NCBI GenBank assembly: GCA_015075545.1
Contig: JABTUC010000001.1
Coordinates: 372,001-436,000 of the forward strand
Length of the DNA: 64,000 nucleotides
Origin: Ideonella sp.
GTDB taxonomy: Bacteria > Pseudomonadota > Gammaproteobacteria > Burkholderiales > Burkholderiaceae_C
Direction of reading: 5' to 3'
Shown here: in pieces, positions 60,924 through 64,000 of the stretch
How positions within the stretch are numbered: the stretch's first letter is position 1
Layout of the letters: every line of letters begins with the position of its first letter
Notes under the pieces: model-generated
The model's database searches: none
The model's input: only the letters and a program-made list of their open reading frames with translations
Told to the model about the DNA's origin: nothing
Made by a program: the position numbers and the translations under genes

Positions 60924-61897
60924 CGACAATGAGCGGGCTCGGCGCGATCCTCGTCGTCACGGTGCCGTTCTTCGCGTTGGTGCTGGCCGGCTACGTGGCG
61001 GGCTGGCGCCACGTGCTGCCGGAGTCGGCGATACCGGGGCTCAACGCCTTCGTGCTGTACTTCGCGCTGCCGTGCATGCTGTTTCGCTTCGGGCTGGCGA
61101 CGCCGCTGGCACAGGCGCTGAACCCCGCCGTGCTCGGCGTCTACCTTGCGTGCGCGCTCGCCATGGTGCTGGTGGTGATCGCATTCTCGCTCGACGAGGT
61201 GGTCGGGCTGAAGGACGCTTCGTTCGGCGCATTGGTGGCCGCGTTCCCCAACTCGGGATTCATGGGCGTGCCGCTGCTGGCGGCGCTGTTCGGCCCGGCG
61301 ATCGTCGGGCCGATGATCGCCACGCTGCTGATCGACATGTTCGTCACCAGCTCGCTGTGCATCGCGCTGGCGCAGGCCGGCGGCACCGCCGGCGGCGCGC
61401 GCACGGCGGCGCTGCGCTCGCTGCACGGCGCGGTGTCGAACCCGCTGCCGTGGGCGATCGCGCTCGGCGCGACGCTCGGGGCCTTCGGCTGGCAACCTGC
61501 CGGGCCGGTGGACACCGTGATCAAGATGCTCGCCGACGCGGCGACACCGGTGGCGCTGTTCACCATCGGCGCGGTGCTGTGGCGCGCCGGCCAGCACGCG
61601 CACACGCGCACGGCGCCGCGTCGCTACGTGCCGCAGGCGCTGGCCAAGCTGCTGCTGCACCCGGCGCTGGTGTTCGCGACGTCGGTCGTCGCGCGCGCCG
61701 CCGGCGCAGCGCTGACCGATCTGCAGGTGATGGCGATCACGCTGACCGCGGCGCTGCCGAGCGCCGCCAATGTGGCGATGCTGGCCGAGCGCTACGGCGC
61801 CGACAACGGCCGCATCGCGCGCATCATCATGGTCTCGACCACGGTGTCGTTCGTCACCTTCACGTCGCTCGCCGCGTGGTTCGGCGCGCGCGCGTGA
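60920..61897 (+). CDS. AEC (auxin efflux carrier) family transporter
   Basis: 325 residues with about ten membrane helices arranged as two five-helix halves. LNAFVLYFALPCMLFRFG opens the first, and ALTDLQVMAITLTAALPSAANVAMLAERYG marks the second half. AEC members carry malate or malonate or export small solutes. It is coupled to phoD by the ATGA overlap, which is unusual for such a transporter. Substrate unknown. It converges with priA across nine bases. Confidence 0.9.
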   Translation: MTTMSGLGAILVVTVPFFALVLAGYVAGWRHVLPESAIPGLNAFVLYFALPCMLFRFGLATPLAQALNPAVLGVYLACALAMVLVVIAFSLDEVVGLKDASFGALVAAFPNSGFMGVPLLAALFGPAIVGPMIATLLIDMFVTSSLCIALAQAGGTAGGARTAALRSLHGAVSNPLPWAIALGATLGAFGWQPAGPVDTVIKMLADAATPVALFTIGAVLWRAGQHAHTRTAPRRYVPQALAKLLLHPALVFATSVVARAAGAALTDLQVMAITLTAALPSAANVAMLAERYGADNGRIARIIMVSTTVSFVTFTSLAAWFGARA

Positions 61898-61906
61898 GGG
61901 CGTGCG

Positions 61907-63958
<2,052 letters not shown>

Positions 63959-64000
63959 GCAAGCGGGCGCGGGCTCGCTGGCCCAGCGCAAAGTTGCACC

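Noticed and set aside
57109-60929. Extended open frame upstream of rep and of the YhhN-type gene
   Set aside because: The upstream parts are antisense to phoD or to rep and lack domain similarity; the ATGs at 59231 and 57108 fit the families.

Overview
The window is about 69% GC and carries a betaproteobacterial gene order. It has the tRNA-Tyr/Gly/Thr-tufB-tRNA-Trp-secE-nusG-rplKAJL-rpoBC block, an rpe-trpEGDC block with apaG and mltA beside it, and a regulator of the short-chain acyl (RamB/ScfR) type. The organism is most likely a Burkholderiales member, perhaps from the Rubrivivax/Leptothrix/Methylibium side. Genus and species cannot be fixed from this sequence alone.

Layout. 1-2561 (minus): a branched-chain amino acid type ABC transporter (binding protein, permease, and a second permease cut by the window edge). 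2731-7676 (plus): a RamB-type regulator, a single-domain response regulator, a small membrane protein and a symporter-STAC-histidine kinase. 7723-21785 (minus): the large translation/transcription operon, from an extended -10 promoter ahead of tRNA-Tyr to a clear intrinsic terminator after rpoC. 22048-28756 (minus): the trp genes, with a threonine aldolase between trpG and trpD and a class II aldolase-like gene between rpe and trpE. 28810-34252 (plus): apaG, mltA and a fused indolepyruvate ferredoxin oxidoreductase. 34304-35362 (minus): an unknown lipoprotein.

35494-43490 is the most unusual part: a chromosomal integron. An integron integrase (minus strand) faces away from an array of eleven cassettes separated by ten nearly uniform 78-bp attC sites and closed by one degenerate attC. 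GC is visibly lower here. Cassettes carry two unknown membrane proteins, a DUF2726 nuclease-like protein, a RelA/SpoT-type alarmone synthetase, a Ser/Thr protein kinase, a frameshifted DUF4160 gene with DUF2442, a frameshifted HigB-like toxin with intact antitoxin, a reversed VapBC-like pair, and a VOC protein. Two cassettes have no convincing gene. The mix is strongly biased toward toxin, alarmone, kinase and nuclease functions, so a role in stress or phage response is a reasonable inference.

43776-63958 returns to GC-rich chromosomal genes: small housekeeping and accessory enzymes (ASCH, GNAT, DUF167, LysE exporter, DUF72, GFA, PaaI thioesterase, Nudix), a large TPR/winged-helix protein divergent from a clostripain-like peptidase, a LytS/LytTR two-component pair, a lysoplasmalogenase-type membrane protein, a Rep/UvrD helicase, a PhoD phosphatase with an AEC transporter, and PriA.
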